From Cellulomonas sp. NTE-D12 (GTDB taxonomy: Bacteria > Actinomycetota > Actinomycetes > Actinomycetales > Cellulomonadaceae), in contig NZ_AP026442.1 in NCBI RefSeq assembly GCF_027923705.1, positions 2,480,001-2,544,000 of the forward strand: a DNA stretch of 64,000 nt, given 5' to 3'. The translations under genes and the position numbers were made by a program. The notes under the pieces were generated by a model. It made no database searches, was not told the DNA's origin, and saw only the letters and a program-made list of their open reading frames with translations. Shown here one piece after another: positions 23,455 to 32,190 of the stretch; position 1 is the first letter of the stretch, and every line of letters starts with the position of its first letter.

Positions 23455-24645
23455 CTACGGCACGTCCGCCTGGACGAGTCGTCCCCGACCCCGGACGGTC
23501 AGGCGGCCGTCGCTCGCCGGCACGAAGGCGGCCTGGCCCTGGGTCAGCGTCACGGTGCCGTCGTTCGACGTCGCCACCGTCAGCTCCCCCGCGAGCGCCA
23601 GCAGGATCCGCGGACCCCGGCCGGGGAGCGGGTGGTCGTCGTCGTCGGCCAGCTCGGTGACGGACAGCTCGAAGTCGTCCACCGGGGCGTAGAACACCTT
23701 GGTCGCGCCGTGGAACACCTCCGGGGCGATCCGGATCGGAGGCGCCGCGACGTAGTCGACGTTGCGCAGCAGCTCCGGCACGTCCACGTGCTTGGGGGTG
23801 AGCCCCGCGCGCAGCACGTTGTCCGAGCTCGCCATGATCTCCACGCCGACACCGTGCAGGTACGCGTGCACGCCGCCCGCCGGCACGAACATCGCCTCGC
23901 CGGGCTGCAACGTCACGGGGTTGAGCAGCATCGACGTCACCACCCCCGGGTCGCCCGGGTACTCCCGCTGCAGCAGCCCGACGGTGCGGTCGGTGCGGGG
24001 TGACGGCGACCCGTCGGCGAGCCGGGCCGCGACTGCCTCGGCCAGCCGGGCCACCTCCTCCGGACCGGGCCGGGTCGCCGGGTCGAGCAGGCGGGTGAAC
24101 GCCTCGCGGATGCCCTCGGTGGACGGCTTCTCCACCAGGATGCCGTGCAGCTCCTTGGCGAGCGGGCAGTCGAGGTCGGCGAACATCTCCGCTGCCCGGC
24201 GCGGGGCGCGGAACCCGCACATCGCCTCGAACTGGGTCAGCGCGTAGACCAGCTCGGGCTTGTGGTTGCGGTCCTTGTAGTTGCGGTGCGGCGCGTCGAT
24301 CGGGACGCCGGCGGCGTCCTCCGCGTCGTAGCCGGCGCGGGCGGCGTCGATGTGCGGGTGCACCTGCAGCGAGAGCGGGTGCTCGGCGGCGATCACCTTG
24401 AGCAGGTACGGCAGCTGCGGGCCGAAGCGGTTGACCACGTCGAGGCCCAGCGCCTCACGGGGCGTCTGCCGCAGCAGCTCGACGAGGTCGTCGAGCCCGT
24501 CGTCCAGCACCAGGGACGGGGCGGACGGGTGCGCGCCCATCCACGCCTCGGCGAGCACTCCGTCGTGCGTCAGCGCCAGCGTGTCCTGCAGTGCGTTCGA
24601 CGAGCCCCAGGCATAGGCCTGGGTCGCCTGGGTGATTCGGAGCAC
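23455..24645 (-). CDS. manA: Mannose-6-phosphate isomerase, type I
   Basis: The protein has 396 residues. It interconverts fructose-6-P and mannose-6-P, the entry to GDP-mannose. The type I PMI features are all present: AYAWGSSNALQDTL, LPYLLKVIAAEHPLSLQVHP (zinc ligands Q and H), NYKDRNHKPELVYAL (catalytic K/E region) and PAGGVHAYLHGVGVEIMASS (second zinc His). The start GTG 24645 is chosen because conserved sequence begins there and CCGAGG lies just upstream; the reading from 24738 adds an arginine-rich non-conserved leader. It supplies the two GDP-mannose dehydratase homologues at the right end. No intact manB is in the window. Confidence 0.95.
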   Translation of the reverse strand: MLRITQATQAYAWGSSNALQDTLALTHDGVLAEAWMGAHPSAPSLVLDDGLDDLVELLRQTPREALGLDVVNRFGPQLPYLLKVIAAEHPLSLQVHPHIDAARAGYDAEDAAGVPIDAPHRNYKDRNHKPELVYALTQFEAMCGFRAPRRAAEMFADLDCPLAKELHGILVEKPSTEGIREAFTRLLDPATRPGPEEVARLAEAVAARLADGSPSPRTDRTVGLLQREYPGDPGVVTSMLLNPVTLQPGEAMFVPAGGVHAYLHGVGVEIMASSDNVLRAGLTPKHVDVPELLRNVDYVAAPPIRIAPEVFHGATKVFYAPVDDFELSVTELADDDDHPLPGRGPRILLALAGELTVATSNDGTVTLTQGQAAFVPASDGRLTVRGRGRLVQADVP

Positions 24646-24678
24646 GTCAACCTCGGATCGGGAACCAGGAGCCGTTCG

Positions 24679-24684
24679 ATGGTA
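24679..24684 (-). promoter_or_regulatory. -10 box upstream of manA
   Basis: On the minus strand TACCAT lies 33 nt before the GTG at 24645. It implies a short leader of about 27 nt containing CCGAGG. Confidence 0.3.
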
Positions 24685-24937
24685 TCGACACCCCCTGCGC
24701 GAGGAGACCGCGGAGGGTCGTGCACCCGACCTCCTCACAGGACCTCCTGAACTGCGGTTCCGCCACGTGCCACGACTCGGCGTGCCAGAGCACGAGGTCT
24801 GTGCTAGGAGGCCCCCCGCGGTGGGACACTTCCGCCGTGCTCAGCGGTGCGGCGCCGTCGCCTCCCCTCCCCCGTCCGGCTCGTCGTCTCCGGCGGCCCC
24901 GCACGGCCCCCTCCGCCCCGCCTGTCACGGTGACGGC

Positions 24938-26905
24938 ATGACCACCACGGGGCTGCTGAGGCGACAGCCGCCCGGCCTCGAGCCGACCTCTGGTGCGCCG
25001 ACCGGTTCCGACGTCCCCGGGCGCTCCGCCCGCCGAACCGTCGCGGTGCTCGTCGTCGCCCTGACCGCGGCGCTCGGGGCAGCCGCCGTCCGGCTGGTCC
25101 TGCCGCCGATGGGGCTCACCGCGGTGGCTCTCGGCACCGTCCTGGTGCTCGCCGTCCCCACGTCACGGTTCCTCTCGCGCCGGATCCTCCTGACGGGCGC
25201 TCTCCTCTTCGGGGCCACCCCGCTGCTGTGGTGGGCGGACCTGCCCCTCGGTCGCCTCGGGCGCGCCGGGCTCATCGGCTCGCTGCTCGTCGGCGGCCTC
25301 GCGGCGTGGCTCGTCTCCGGTGGTCGGCGTGACGTCCGCCGCCGCGCCCGCGCGATGCTGCCGACCGTGCGGCCGGTCGACGCGATCCCGCTCCTGGCCG
25401 CCCTCGCCACCGCCTGGGTGGTGTCGGGCTGGCTCCGCGTGCGGTCCGGCTCCGCCGCCCTCGGCGCCCTGCTGCCCGGCTGGGACAACTCCGCGCACCT
25501 GGACATGGTCCAGATGCTGCTGCGCAACGGCGTCACGGTGGACCGGCTGGCAGCCCCGGCGGGTACCGTGTGGCAGTTCTCCGACTATCCGCAGGGGTAC
25601 CACGCCGTGGTGGCGACGCTGCTCCAGGTCGGCGGGACGCGAGCGACGGACGACCCGGCCGCCGTCCTCGTGGCCTACCTGCACGCCGAGGCCTGGATGC
25701 TCGTCCTGCTCGGCGGTCTGCTCGCTGCGGCCGTCTGCTCGTTGCCGAGCCTGCGGCGACGACCGATGCTCGCGCTGCCTGCCGCCACGCTCCTGGTCGC
25801 GGGGTTCGTCACGGGCCCCGGCGGGTCGGCGTTCGTCGGCGGCTTCCCGAACTTCGTCTACGCGGCTGCGCTCGCCGCGTGCGTCCCGCTCCTGGTCGCG
25901 GGCATGCCGCGGGTCGCGATGCCGCTGCAGGTCGCCGCGCTCGGCGGCCTCGTCGTCGGCGTGGCGAACGCGTGGATCCTCCTGCTCGCCGTGGCTCTCC
26001 CGGCCGCCGCCGTGCTGGCCGTCCCGGTGACCAGGGCCCGTTGGCGAGCCAGCCGGCGGCGGTGGACGGCCACCGGCCTCGTGCTCGCGGTGGTGGCGGT
26101 GGGGACCTTGGGACCGCTCCACGTGATCTCCGGCCTGTCGGCAGGCAGCGTGCTGACGATCCGGGGTGGGATCGACGCACCGGAGCCGGGGTTCATCGTC
26201 GCGGTCGCCCTCGGCGCGGTGGCGCTCTGCCTGTGGACCTCGGCGTCCGCCCGTGGACGCGGGCTCGCCTGGCACGGGATCACGCCGGTCGTGGGACTGC
26301 TCGCGGCGCTCGCCGTCGGCGCATGGCAGCTGCACTCCGCAGGCGCGCTGTCGTACTACTTCTACAAGCTGCTGCTGGGCGTCGGCCTCGTCAGCCTGGC
26401 GGTGATCGCCGTCGGGCTGTCCGGCCTGACCGCCGGTGCCCTGACCCTCCCCGGACGGGGCCCGGAGCGATCCACCCGACGGTTCGTGCTCCACGTGCTG
26501 GCCGGCGTCGTCGCCGCCGTGGCGGCCGCTCAGCTGACCGGCCTCACCATCGACGGCCATCGGCAGTTCACCGCCCCGGCGCAGGCCCCCGAGCCGATGG
26601 GCTCCATCCTCACCGCCGCGGCGCACCCGCTCGAGTCCTCGCAGCCGACCCTGCTGCTGCCCGTCACCGCGGCGAGCCGACTCAACGCGCAGCAGTGGTA
26701 CCTGGCCGTGACCGGCCGCTGGACGAAGCAGGCCAACGAGACGGCCTCGCGCGTGCTCCTCACGCCGGGCGCAGACAGCGCGGTCGTCGGCGCCCTCCTC
26801 GACGAGGCGCCGGACGCGGTCGTGCTGGTCGACCCGGCCCAGCTCTCGACGGCGCAGCAGGCGGCCGGCACCACGGCGCGCGGTCAACGCATCGTCGGCT
26901 GGTGA
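24938..26905 (+). CDS. DUF6541 multi-spanning membrane protein
   Basis: The protein has 655 residues and about 14 hydrophobic segments. The extracytoplasmic loop after TM5 contains LLPGWDNSAHLDMVQMLLRN and SDYPQGYHAVVATLLQ. That is the arrangement of a GT-C-like membrane glycosyltransferase loop with an acidic residue (WDNSAHLDM), typical of the actinobacterial DUF6541 family. The C-terminal ~110 residues are extracytoplasmic (LPVTAASRLNAQQWYLAVTG). These proteins are thought to transfer sugars from lipid-linked donors outside the membrane, but none is well characterised. ATG 24938 is the first Met of the conserved frame; the ribosome-binding site is poor. Confidence 0.8.
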   Translation: MTTTGLLRRQPPGLEPTSGAPTGSDVPGRSARRTVAVLVVALTAALGAAAVRLVLPPMGLTAVALGTVLVLAVPTSRFLSRRILLTGALLFGATPLLWWADLPLGRLGRAGLIGSLLVGGLAAWLVSGGRRDVRRRARAMLPTVRPVDAIPLLAALATAWVVSGWLRVRSGSAALGALLPGWDNSAHLDMVQMLLRNGVTVDRLAAPAGTVWQFSDYPQGYHAVVATLLQVGGTRATDDPAAVLVAYLHAEAWMLVLLGGLLAAAVCSLPSLRRRPMLALPAATLLVAGFVTGPGGSAFVGGFPNFVYAAALAACVPLLVAGMPRVAMPLQVAALGGLVVGVANAWILLLAVALPAAAVLAVPVTRARWRASRRRWTATGLVLAVVAVGTLGPLHVISGLSAGSVLTIRGGIDAPEPGFIVAVALGAVALCLWTSASARGRGLAWHGITPVVGLLAALAVGAWQLHSAGALSYYFYKLLLGVGLVSLAVIAVGLSGLTAGALTLPGRGPERSTRRFVLHVLAGVVAAVAAAQLTGLTIDGHRQFTAPAQAPEPMGSILTAAAHPLESSQPTLLLPVTAASRLNAQQWYLAVTGRWTKQANETASRVLLTPGADSAVVGALLDEAPDAVVLVDPAQLSTAQQAAGTTARGQRIVGW

Positions 26906-26942
26906 GCGCCGAGCTCCGCCGGACGGCTCCGCGGCACGGTTC

Positions 26943-27971
26943 CTAGACGAACCTGCGGACCACTCGCCAGTAGGCGGCGAGGACCCCCTGGAGCGGCTGC
27001 GCCCACGTCGGGAGGGGCATCGCGGTCGCATCGAAGTGGTCGATCCAGAGCGGGACCAGCCCACGGTCGGGCACCGTCCGCGCACCCTGCACGTCGCGGC
27101 GCCGCCGTCGGACCCAGTCCAGGTGCCGCAGCACCCAGCTCCAGCCCTGCAGCTTCTCGCGCCCCCAGCCCTGCCCGGCGGCCACGACCGCCATCGCGGC
27201 CTCGAAGCCCAGCAGGGCCGGCGCGAGCAGCGCCAACGTCCGGCTCCCGTAGCACGTCAGCACGAAGAGGAGCCGGTTCCGCTCGAGCAGGAACATCTTG
27301 CGGGAGTTGCGGCTGAACTCGTAGTGGTGCACCACGACGGCGTCCGGCACGTACCGGACGGAGTAGCCCAGCTGCCACGTGCGCCAGCTGAGCTCCAGGT
27401 CCTCCTGGTAGGCGAAGAACTCGTCCGGGAAGCCACCGAGGCGGTCCCACAGCTCGCGGCGCACGACGAGCCCGGCGCCGCTGGCCGACGGCACCGGACC
27501 GGCCAGCGCGTGGTCGGCCGCGAGGTCGCCCAGACCGCCCGCCCAGCACAGCCCCAGCACGTGCACCGGGTTGCCGGCCGAGTTGATCCGCGACTCGTCC
27601 TCGGCGAGCCGGATGCTCCCGGACGCGATGCCCACGCCCGGTTCCGCGGCCGTGCCCACCAGCCTGCGGAGAGCGTCGACCTCCACGATCGCGTCGCTGT
27701 TGACCAGGCCGAGGAACGGCGCGTCCAGGTGCTGTGCACCGACGTTGACGCCACCCGCGAAGCCGAGGTTGCGCGTCGGGGTCACCAGCGTCGCGCCGTG
27801 TGCCTCGCACAGGGCCGCCAGGTCGGCCCGCGTGCAGCCGTTGTCGACGACGACGAGCACGACGTCCACGCCCACCGAGGCGGCGACGGCGGCGATCGCG
27901 CGGTCGATCACCGGCTCAGGCCCGTACGCGAGCATCACGACGCCGACCCGCGGCGTCGAGCCGTCACTCAT
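26943..27971 (-). CDS. GT2 family glycosyltransferase with C-terminal membrane helix
   Basis: The protein has 342 residues. The GT-A domain has VGVVMLAYGPEPVIDRAI, LVVVDNGCT, TRNLGFAGGVNVGAQHLD and FLGLVNSDAIVEV (metal motif). The catalytic region is GGFPDEFFAYQEDLELSWR. A hydrophobic stretch follows (LALLAPALLGFEAAMAVVAA). This is the rhamnosyltransferase-like type used in wall and O-antigen chain assembly. Last gene of a four-gene operon; its start overlaps the flippase stop by 8 nt, so product export and synthesis are probably coupled. The donor is not identifiable. Confidence 0.88.
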   Translation of the reverse strand: MSDGSTPRVGVVMLAYGPEPVIDRAIAAVAASVGVDVVLVVVDNGCTRADLAALCEAHGATLVTPTRNLGFAGGVNVGAQHLDAPFLGLVNSDAIVEVDALRRLVGTAAEPGVGIASGSIRLAEDESRINSAGNPVHVLGLCWAGGLGDLAADHALAGPVPSASGAGLVVRRELWDRLGGFPDEFFAYQEDLELSWRTWQLGYSVRYVPDAVVVHHYEFSRNSRKMFLLERNRLLFVLTCYGSRTLALLAPALLGFEAAMAVVAAGQGWGREKLQGWSWVLRHLDWVRRRRRDVQGARTVPDRGLVPLWIDHFDATAMPLPTWAQPLQGVLAAYWRVVRRFV

Positions 27972-29286
27972 GTGCGACCACCGGGCCGGAACCCAGGCCG
28001 GACCCCACGTTGCCCGCCCACCGACGGACCCGGAGCACCGCCACCCCGCCGAGCGCCAGCAGGGCGACCACCGCGCCGACCACGAGCGCCGCGGCAGCGC
28101 GCTGGTCGATCGGCGCCTGCCACGCGCAGGTCGCCACCAGAGCGACGAGACCGACACCCCACCCCAGGACGACCACGCGCTCGTCGCCGAGCGCCAGGAG
28201 CACCTGGGCGGCCACCTGCGCGAGCATGAACGCGGCACCGGACGCGGCGATCGCCGTGATCACTCCCCGGCCGGTGGTGAACGTCGGGCCGAAGAGCAGC
28301 CGCACCAACCACGGCCCCAGCAGCCACACCGCCACCGTGCCCACTGCGCCCAGCGAGCCGGTCCACACCGCCACGAGCCGGCCGCGCGCACGGAGGCCGG
28401 TCGCGTCGCGGGTGCCGACGAAGCCGGCGAGACCCGGCAGCAGCACGGCCTGGACGGCCGCGAAGGCGAACAGCGGCACCCGGGCGATCACGAGTGCGGC
28501 GGTGAACAGGCCGGCCGCCGTCGACTCGCCCGGACCGGCGAGCAGCTGCACGATGACGGGGCCCGCGTTGGCGAGCGTCTGCGACAGAGCCGACGCCGCG
28601 ACGAGCGTCGCGAGGGCAGCGGTGGCGCCGGCTCGCGGCACCACCGGGCCCGCGGTGAGCAGGCGGCGTGGTGCCGGGGTGGTGAGCAGCACGGCCACCA
28701 CCGGCGACAGGAACAGGACGAGCGCGTAGAGGGCCGACCCCCGGACGCCGACGGCCGCGAGCGTCCCGGCTGCCGCGACCCGCAGCACACCGTCGACCGC
28801 GAGCTGCGCGCCGTAGCGGCCGAACCGCCCGTTGCCGGACAGCAGCCCCCGCGCCACGTAGGACATCGCCATCCCCGCCATCGCCGCGACGAGGAGCGCG
28901 ACGAGCGAGGTGCGGCCGGCGAAGAGGTGCTGCGCGATCGGGCGCGAGAACGCCGCCGCCGCGACGGCGACGGCGGCGAGCAGGACACCGGCACCGCGGA
29001 GCGCATGGGCCGCGGCGGCCCGGTTGGCCGTCCCCGTCGCGCGGGCGATCGCGGTGCGGCGGGACAGCTCCTGCTCGAACGGCACGAACAGGCCGATGCC
29101 GGCGGCGTTGAGCACCGTCCACATCACGGAGAGCGGGGTGAACTCCTCGGCCGGCAGGCCACGGCCGGCCGCGGCCAGGAAGCCGTAGGTCGCCAGACCG
29201 TAGACGGCGAGGCCGGCCGCGACGGACAGCAGGCCCGAGGCGCCGCGCGTGCGCGAGGCCGTGCCCTCGTCTTCGGTCACCGTCAC
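27964..29286 (-). CDS. Wzx/MATE-like polysaccharide flippase
   Basis: The protein has 440 residues with about 12-14 membrane helices in the arrangement of the polysaccharide transporter (PST/Wzx) branch of the MOP superfamily. Typical segments include ARGLLSGNGRFGRYGAQLAVDG, a loop seen in many actinobacterial Wzx-like proteins, and FEQELSRRTAIARA. It should move a lipid-linked oligosaccharide to the outer face of the membrane. The GTG start overlaps the DUF2304 stop (GTGA), and the stop overlaps the GT2 start. Substrate is not predictable; the linked GT2 and polyprenyl-P transferase genes are the best guide. Confidence 0.85.
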   Translation of the reverse strand: MTVTEDEGTASRTRGASGLLSVAAGLAVYGLATYGFLAAAGRGLPAEEFTPLSVMWTVLNAAGIGLFVPFEQELSRRTAIARATGTANRAAAAHALRGAGVLLAAVAVAAAAFSRPIAQHLFAGRTSLVALLVAAMAGMAMSYVARGLLSGNGRFGRYGAQLAVDGVLRVAAAGTLAAVGVRGSALYALVLFLSPVVAVLLTTPAPRRLLTAGPVVPRAGATAALATLVAASALSQTLANAGPVIVQLLAGPGESTAAGLFTAALVIARVPLFAFAAVQAVLLPGLAGFVGTRDATGLRARGRLVAVWTGSLGAVGTVAVWLLGPWLVRLLFGPTFTTGRGVITAIAASGAAFMLAQVAAQVLLALGDERVVVLGWGVGLVALVATCAWQAPIDQRAAAALVVGAVVALLALGGVAVLRVRRWAGNVGSGLGSGPVVAHE

Positions 29287-29702
29287 GACGCCGCTGGCCC
29301 GGCCGGCCCGCGCTCCGCGTCCTGCGGCACCGGACCCGGTCGCTCGTCCCGTGGTCCACCCGACCGCTCGAGGGCCTCGAACCGGTGGCGCAGCAGGGCG
29401 ACCTCCTCGGCCAGCGTCTGCACCTCCCGCTCGAGGGACGTGATCTCGGCGCTCAGCTGGATCGCGACCGCCAGCAGCAGCACGAGGGATCCGAAGAACA
29501 CCAGGTTGAGGGGCACCGCGACACCCAGCAGGTCCGCCAGCCGTCGCAGCGTGTCCGGCATCGCGACGGTGGCCAGCACGACCACCGAGACGACGATCCA
29601 CAGCGCGGCGTACTTCTCCCGCAGGCGCCGACGGCGGAGCAGCTCCACCATGAAGCCGAGGATCAGGCACGCGCCCAGCACGGCCAGGACGTAGCCGCTC
29701 AC
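29283..29702 (-). CDS. DUF2304 membrane protein
   Basis: The protein has 139 residues. Three hydrophobic segments (LAVLGACLILGFMVELL, YAALWIVVSVVVLATVAM, NLVFFGSLVLLLAVAIQL) are followed by a coiled-coil-like tail LEREVQTLAEEVALLRHRFE. This is the DUF2304 pattern. These proteins are almost always encoded next to a DPM1-like GT2, as here, and are probably its membrane partner. The start overlaps the GT2 stop by 4 nt, and the stop overlaps the flippase start. Confidence 0.88.
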   Translation of the reverse strand: MSGYVLAVLGACLILGFMVELLRRRRLREKYAALWIVVSVVVLATVAMPDTLRRLADLLGVAVPLNLVFFGSLVLLLAVAIQLSAEITSLEREVQTLAEEVALLRHRFEALERSGGPRDERPGPVPQDAERGPAGPAAS

Positions 29703-30439
29703 ACGCTCACTCCGATCGGCGGGACGGTCACCCGGCGGCGCGTGAGCGCGATCAGCAGGGCGAGGAACGCCCGCATCAGGTAGACGCCCGCCTTCCACGG
29801 CCGGTGGGACGGCTGCCCGGCGGACCGTTGCCTCATCTCCACCCCCACTTGCGTGACGCGGAGCCCGGCGCGCGCCGCGATGACGAGGGACTCCACCGTG
29901 TCGCCCAGGTACTCGGCCGGGTAGTGCACGGCGAAGAGCCGCACGGCGCGCGGGCCGGAGGCCTTGAAACCGGACGTCGTATCCGTGAGCGGCTCCCCCG
30001 CGACGCGGCTCAGGGTGGCGGCCAGGAGCCGCATCGCCCATCGTCGAGGTCCGCGCACCCGGTAGCCCGGCCGGTCCGCGAACCGCGCGCCGATGACGAC
30101 GTCGGCGTCCTCGAGAGCTGCGACCAGGCGCGGCACGTCCTGGGGGTTGTGCTGGCCGTCCGCGTCGACCTGGACCACCACGTCGAACCCGTTCGCGAGC
30201 GCGAACCGGAACCCGGCTCGCATCGCGCCGCCGACACCGACGTTGAACGGGATGTCCAGCACGTCGACACCGCAGGAGCGAGCGACAGCGCTGGTGGTGT
30301 CCGACGAGCCGTCGTTCACCACCAGGACCCCGACGTCGGGCAGCGCTGCACGTACCTCGGCGAGCACCGAGGGCAGCGCGAGCGCCTCGTTCCACGCCGG
30401 CAGCACCACGAGGACGCGCTGCGCGATGACCTGAGGCAC
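29699..30439 (-). CDS. DPM1-like GT2, polyprenyl-phosphate glycosyltransferase
   Basis: The protein has 246 residues. LVVLPAWNEALALPSVLAEV, VLVVNDGSSDTTSAVA and VVQVDADGQHNPQDVPRLV (DAD, then QHNP) are the motifs of dolichol/polyprenyl-phosphate mannose synthases. GYRVRGPRRWAMRLLAATLSRV and TDTTSGFKASGPRAVRLF complete the fold. It has no strong C-terminal membrane helices of its own; the next gene, DUF2304, probably supplies them. It would move a sugar from a nucleotide donor onto polyprenyl phosphate at the inner face of the membrane. First gene of the operon; TACCCT lies 7 nt before the GTG start, suggesting a leaderless mRNA. Confidence 0.9.
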   Translation of the reverse strand: MPQVIAQRVLVVLPAWNEALALPSVLAEVRAALPDVGVLVVNDGSSDTTSAVARSCGVDVLDIPFNVGVGGAMRAGFRFALANGFDVVVQVDADGQHNPQDVPRLVAALEDADVVIGARFADRPGYRVRGPRRWAMRLLAATLSRVAGEPLTDTTSGFKASGPRAVRLFAVHYPAEYLGDTVESLVIAARAGLRVTQVGVEMRQRSAGQPSHRPWKAGVYLMRAFLALLIALTRRRVTVPPIGVSV

Positions 30440-30446
30440 GGCGCAC

Positions 30447-30452
30447 AGGGTA
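30447..30452 (-). promoter_or_regulatory. -10 box of leaderless GT2-DUF2304-flippase operon
   Basis: On the minus strand TACCCT is followed by 7 nt (GTGCGCC) and then GTG 30439. No ribosome-binding site is visible. Confidence 0.42.
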
Positions 30453-30560
30453 CCGGCCTGCCTGCACCGGATCGGCGCTGCACGCCAGCGGTCGCCCTAG
30501 ACTCGCGTGCGCCCGCGCAGCACGGCGCAGGACCAGCCTCGACGGACCAGAACGGCGGCC

Positions 30561-32117
30561 ATGCCCACAGCCCATCGCCTCGTCGGCCGCCCGCGAGCGT
30601 TCCACTGGCTCGTGCTGGGCGTCCTCCTCGTCGCGCTCCATGCCGTGTGGTCGGTGACCATCCCTCTGATGGGTGCACCGGACGAGCCGTCGCACGTCGT
30701 CCGCGCAGCCGCCGTCGCCCGCGGTCAGTGGAGCGGCGACCTGGGACCGGCGCCGACCGACGGCAGCCGCCCGGGCGCCGGCACGATCGTGCAGCTGCCC
30801 AGCGACTACGCCGAGGCGCTCACGCTGCCCAACTGCTTCGCGTTCCACTCGGAGCAGCCGGCGTCCTGCCAGCAGGTGCTGCACCCGCCGACCGGAGCCA
30901 CGGTGCCGGTGGAGACGTTCGCGGGCCAGTACCCGCCCCTGTACTACGCGCTCGTCGGCTGGCCGTCGCTGTTCCTGCACGCGGAGGCGAGCACCTACGC
31001 GATGCGGCTGGTGTCCGGGCTCGTGTCCAGCGTCTTCCTGCTGTGGGGCGTCGCCGGGATACGGCGTGCGGCCGCACCCGCGGCGGCCACGTGGGCGACA
31101 CTTGCGGCTCTGACGCCGATGACGTTGTTCCTCGGGGCGACGGTCAACCCGCAGGCGCTCGAAATCTCCTCGGCGTTCGCGTTCTGGTCGGCGTGCCTGG
31201 CTCTCGTGCGCTCCCCCGGCCGACCGGTCCGGGCGACGGTGGTGCAGGCCGGCGTCGCCGGCGCGGTGCTGCTCAACTCCCGGTCGTCCGGCCCGGTGTG
31301 GGCCGTCGTCGCGGTGGTCGTCGCCCTGGTGCTCGCGCCGCCCGGACGTCTGAAGGTCCTCTGGCGCGCTGCGGCGGTGCGCTGGCTGCTGGGAGTCGGC
31401 CTCGTCTCCGGCGTCCTGGCGGCCGCGTGGGTAGCCCTGCACGGCGGCGTCGTGACCGAGCACGGCCTCTACCCGCAGTTCGCCAGCCCGGTCGTCGCGA
31501 CCCGCGAGGTCCTGGGGCTGAGCAACCAGTACCTGCTCCAGCTGGTGGGCAACTTCGGCTGGCTCGACGCGCCGAGCCCGCCGGTGAGCACCGAGGTGTA
31601 CCTCGTCGTCGCGGGCGCACTCCTGCTGCTCGGTCTGGCCGCGGCCTCGCGGCAGCGCGGGCGCCTCGCGCTCGCCCTCGCCGCCCTCGCCGTGGTGGGC
31701 GTCCCGTTCGTCCTGCAGGTCCCGACCGCCGGCGACACCGGCATCATCTGGCAGGGCCGGTACGTGCTCCCGGTCGCGGTGGGCGTCCCGCTGGTGGCGG
31801 CTGCCGCGGTCGCCGAGCTCCCTGCTCCGGTGCTGGACCTGGTCGCCCGGCTCACCCGATGGGTGGTCCCCGCCGTCGCCGTGGCCCAGGTCGGCGCCTA
31901 CTGGTGGGCCGCGCGCCGGTACGCCGAGGGGCTGAGCGGTCAGCTGATCACCCGGTCGCCGCACTGGTCGTCACCCCTCGGCTACATGCCCGGGCTGGCC
32001 CTGTACACCGTGCTCGTGCTGCTGGTCGGCGCCCTGGCCTGGCGGTCGACGTGGTCGCGGCTTGCCCAGGAGGAGCTCACTCCGTCGGCGGAACGGGCAC
32101 CGGCGGCCGTCGGCTGA
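30561..32117 (+). CDS. DUF2142 membrane protein
   Basis: The protein has 518 residues and about 12 membrane helices. MGAPDEPSHVVRAAAVARGQ, in the first extracytoplasmic loop, is the hallmark of DUF2142. FAGQYPPLYYALVGWPSLFL and AALTPMTLFLGATVNPQALE follow in the usual order. The family has a GT-C-like layout and occurs in surface polysaccharide clusters, but no activity is proven. ATG 30561 is chosen because the first helix starts soon after; GTG 30507 in the same frame is possible and is preceded by a TAGACT box at 30498-30503. Confidence 0.85.
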   Translation: MPTAHRLVGRPRAFHWLVLGVLLVALHAVWSVTIPLMGAPDEPSHVVRAAAVARGQWSGDLGPAPTDGSRPGAGTIVQLPSDYAEALTLPNCFAFHSEQPASCQQVLHPPTGATVPVETFAGQYPPLYYALVGWPSLFLHAEASTYAMRLVSGLVSSVFLLWGVAGIRRAAAPAAATWATLAALTPMTLFLGATVNPQALEISSAFAFWSACLALVRSPGRPVRATVVQAGVAGAVLLNSRSSGPVWAVVAVVVALVLAPPGRLKVLWRAAAVRWLLGVGLVSGVLAAAWVALHGGVVTEHGLYPQFASPVVATREVLGLSNQYLLQLVGNFGWLDAPSPPVSTEVYLVVAGALLLLGLAAASRQRGRLALALAALAVVGVPFVLQVPTAGDTGIIWQGRYVLPVAVGVPLVAAAAVAELPAPVLDLVARLTRWVVPAVAVAQVGAYWWAARRYAEGLSGQLITRSPHWSSPLGYMPGLALYTVLVLLVGALAWRSTWSRLAQEELTPSAERAPAAVG

Positions 32118-32190
32118 ACGAGCCGGACGCCCGCCGGCTCAGACCGGTGCGGGTCCGGGGCGGGTCGCCGATGCGGCACACTGGCTGCTC

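Noticed and set aside
24837..24941. A 34-codon upstream frame ending ATGA over the DUF6541 start, preceded by GACACT at leaderless spacing
   Set aside because: It is Pro/Arg-rich with no conserved feature, and the -10 box is poor. It may be a leader peptide but the evidence is too weak to call.
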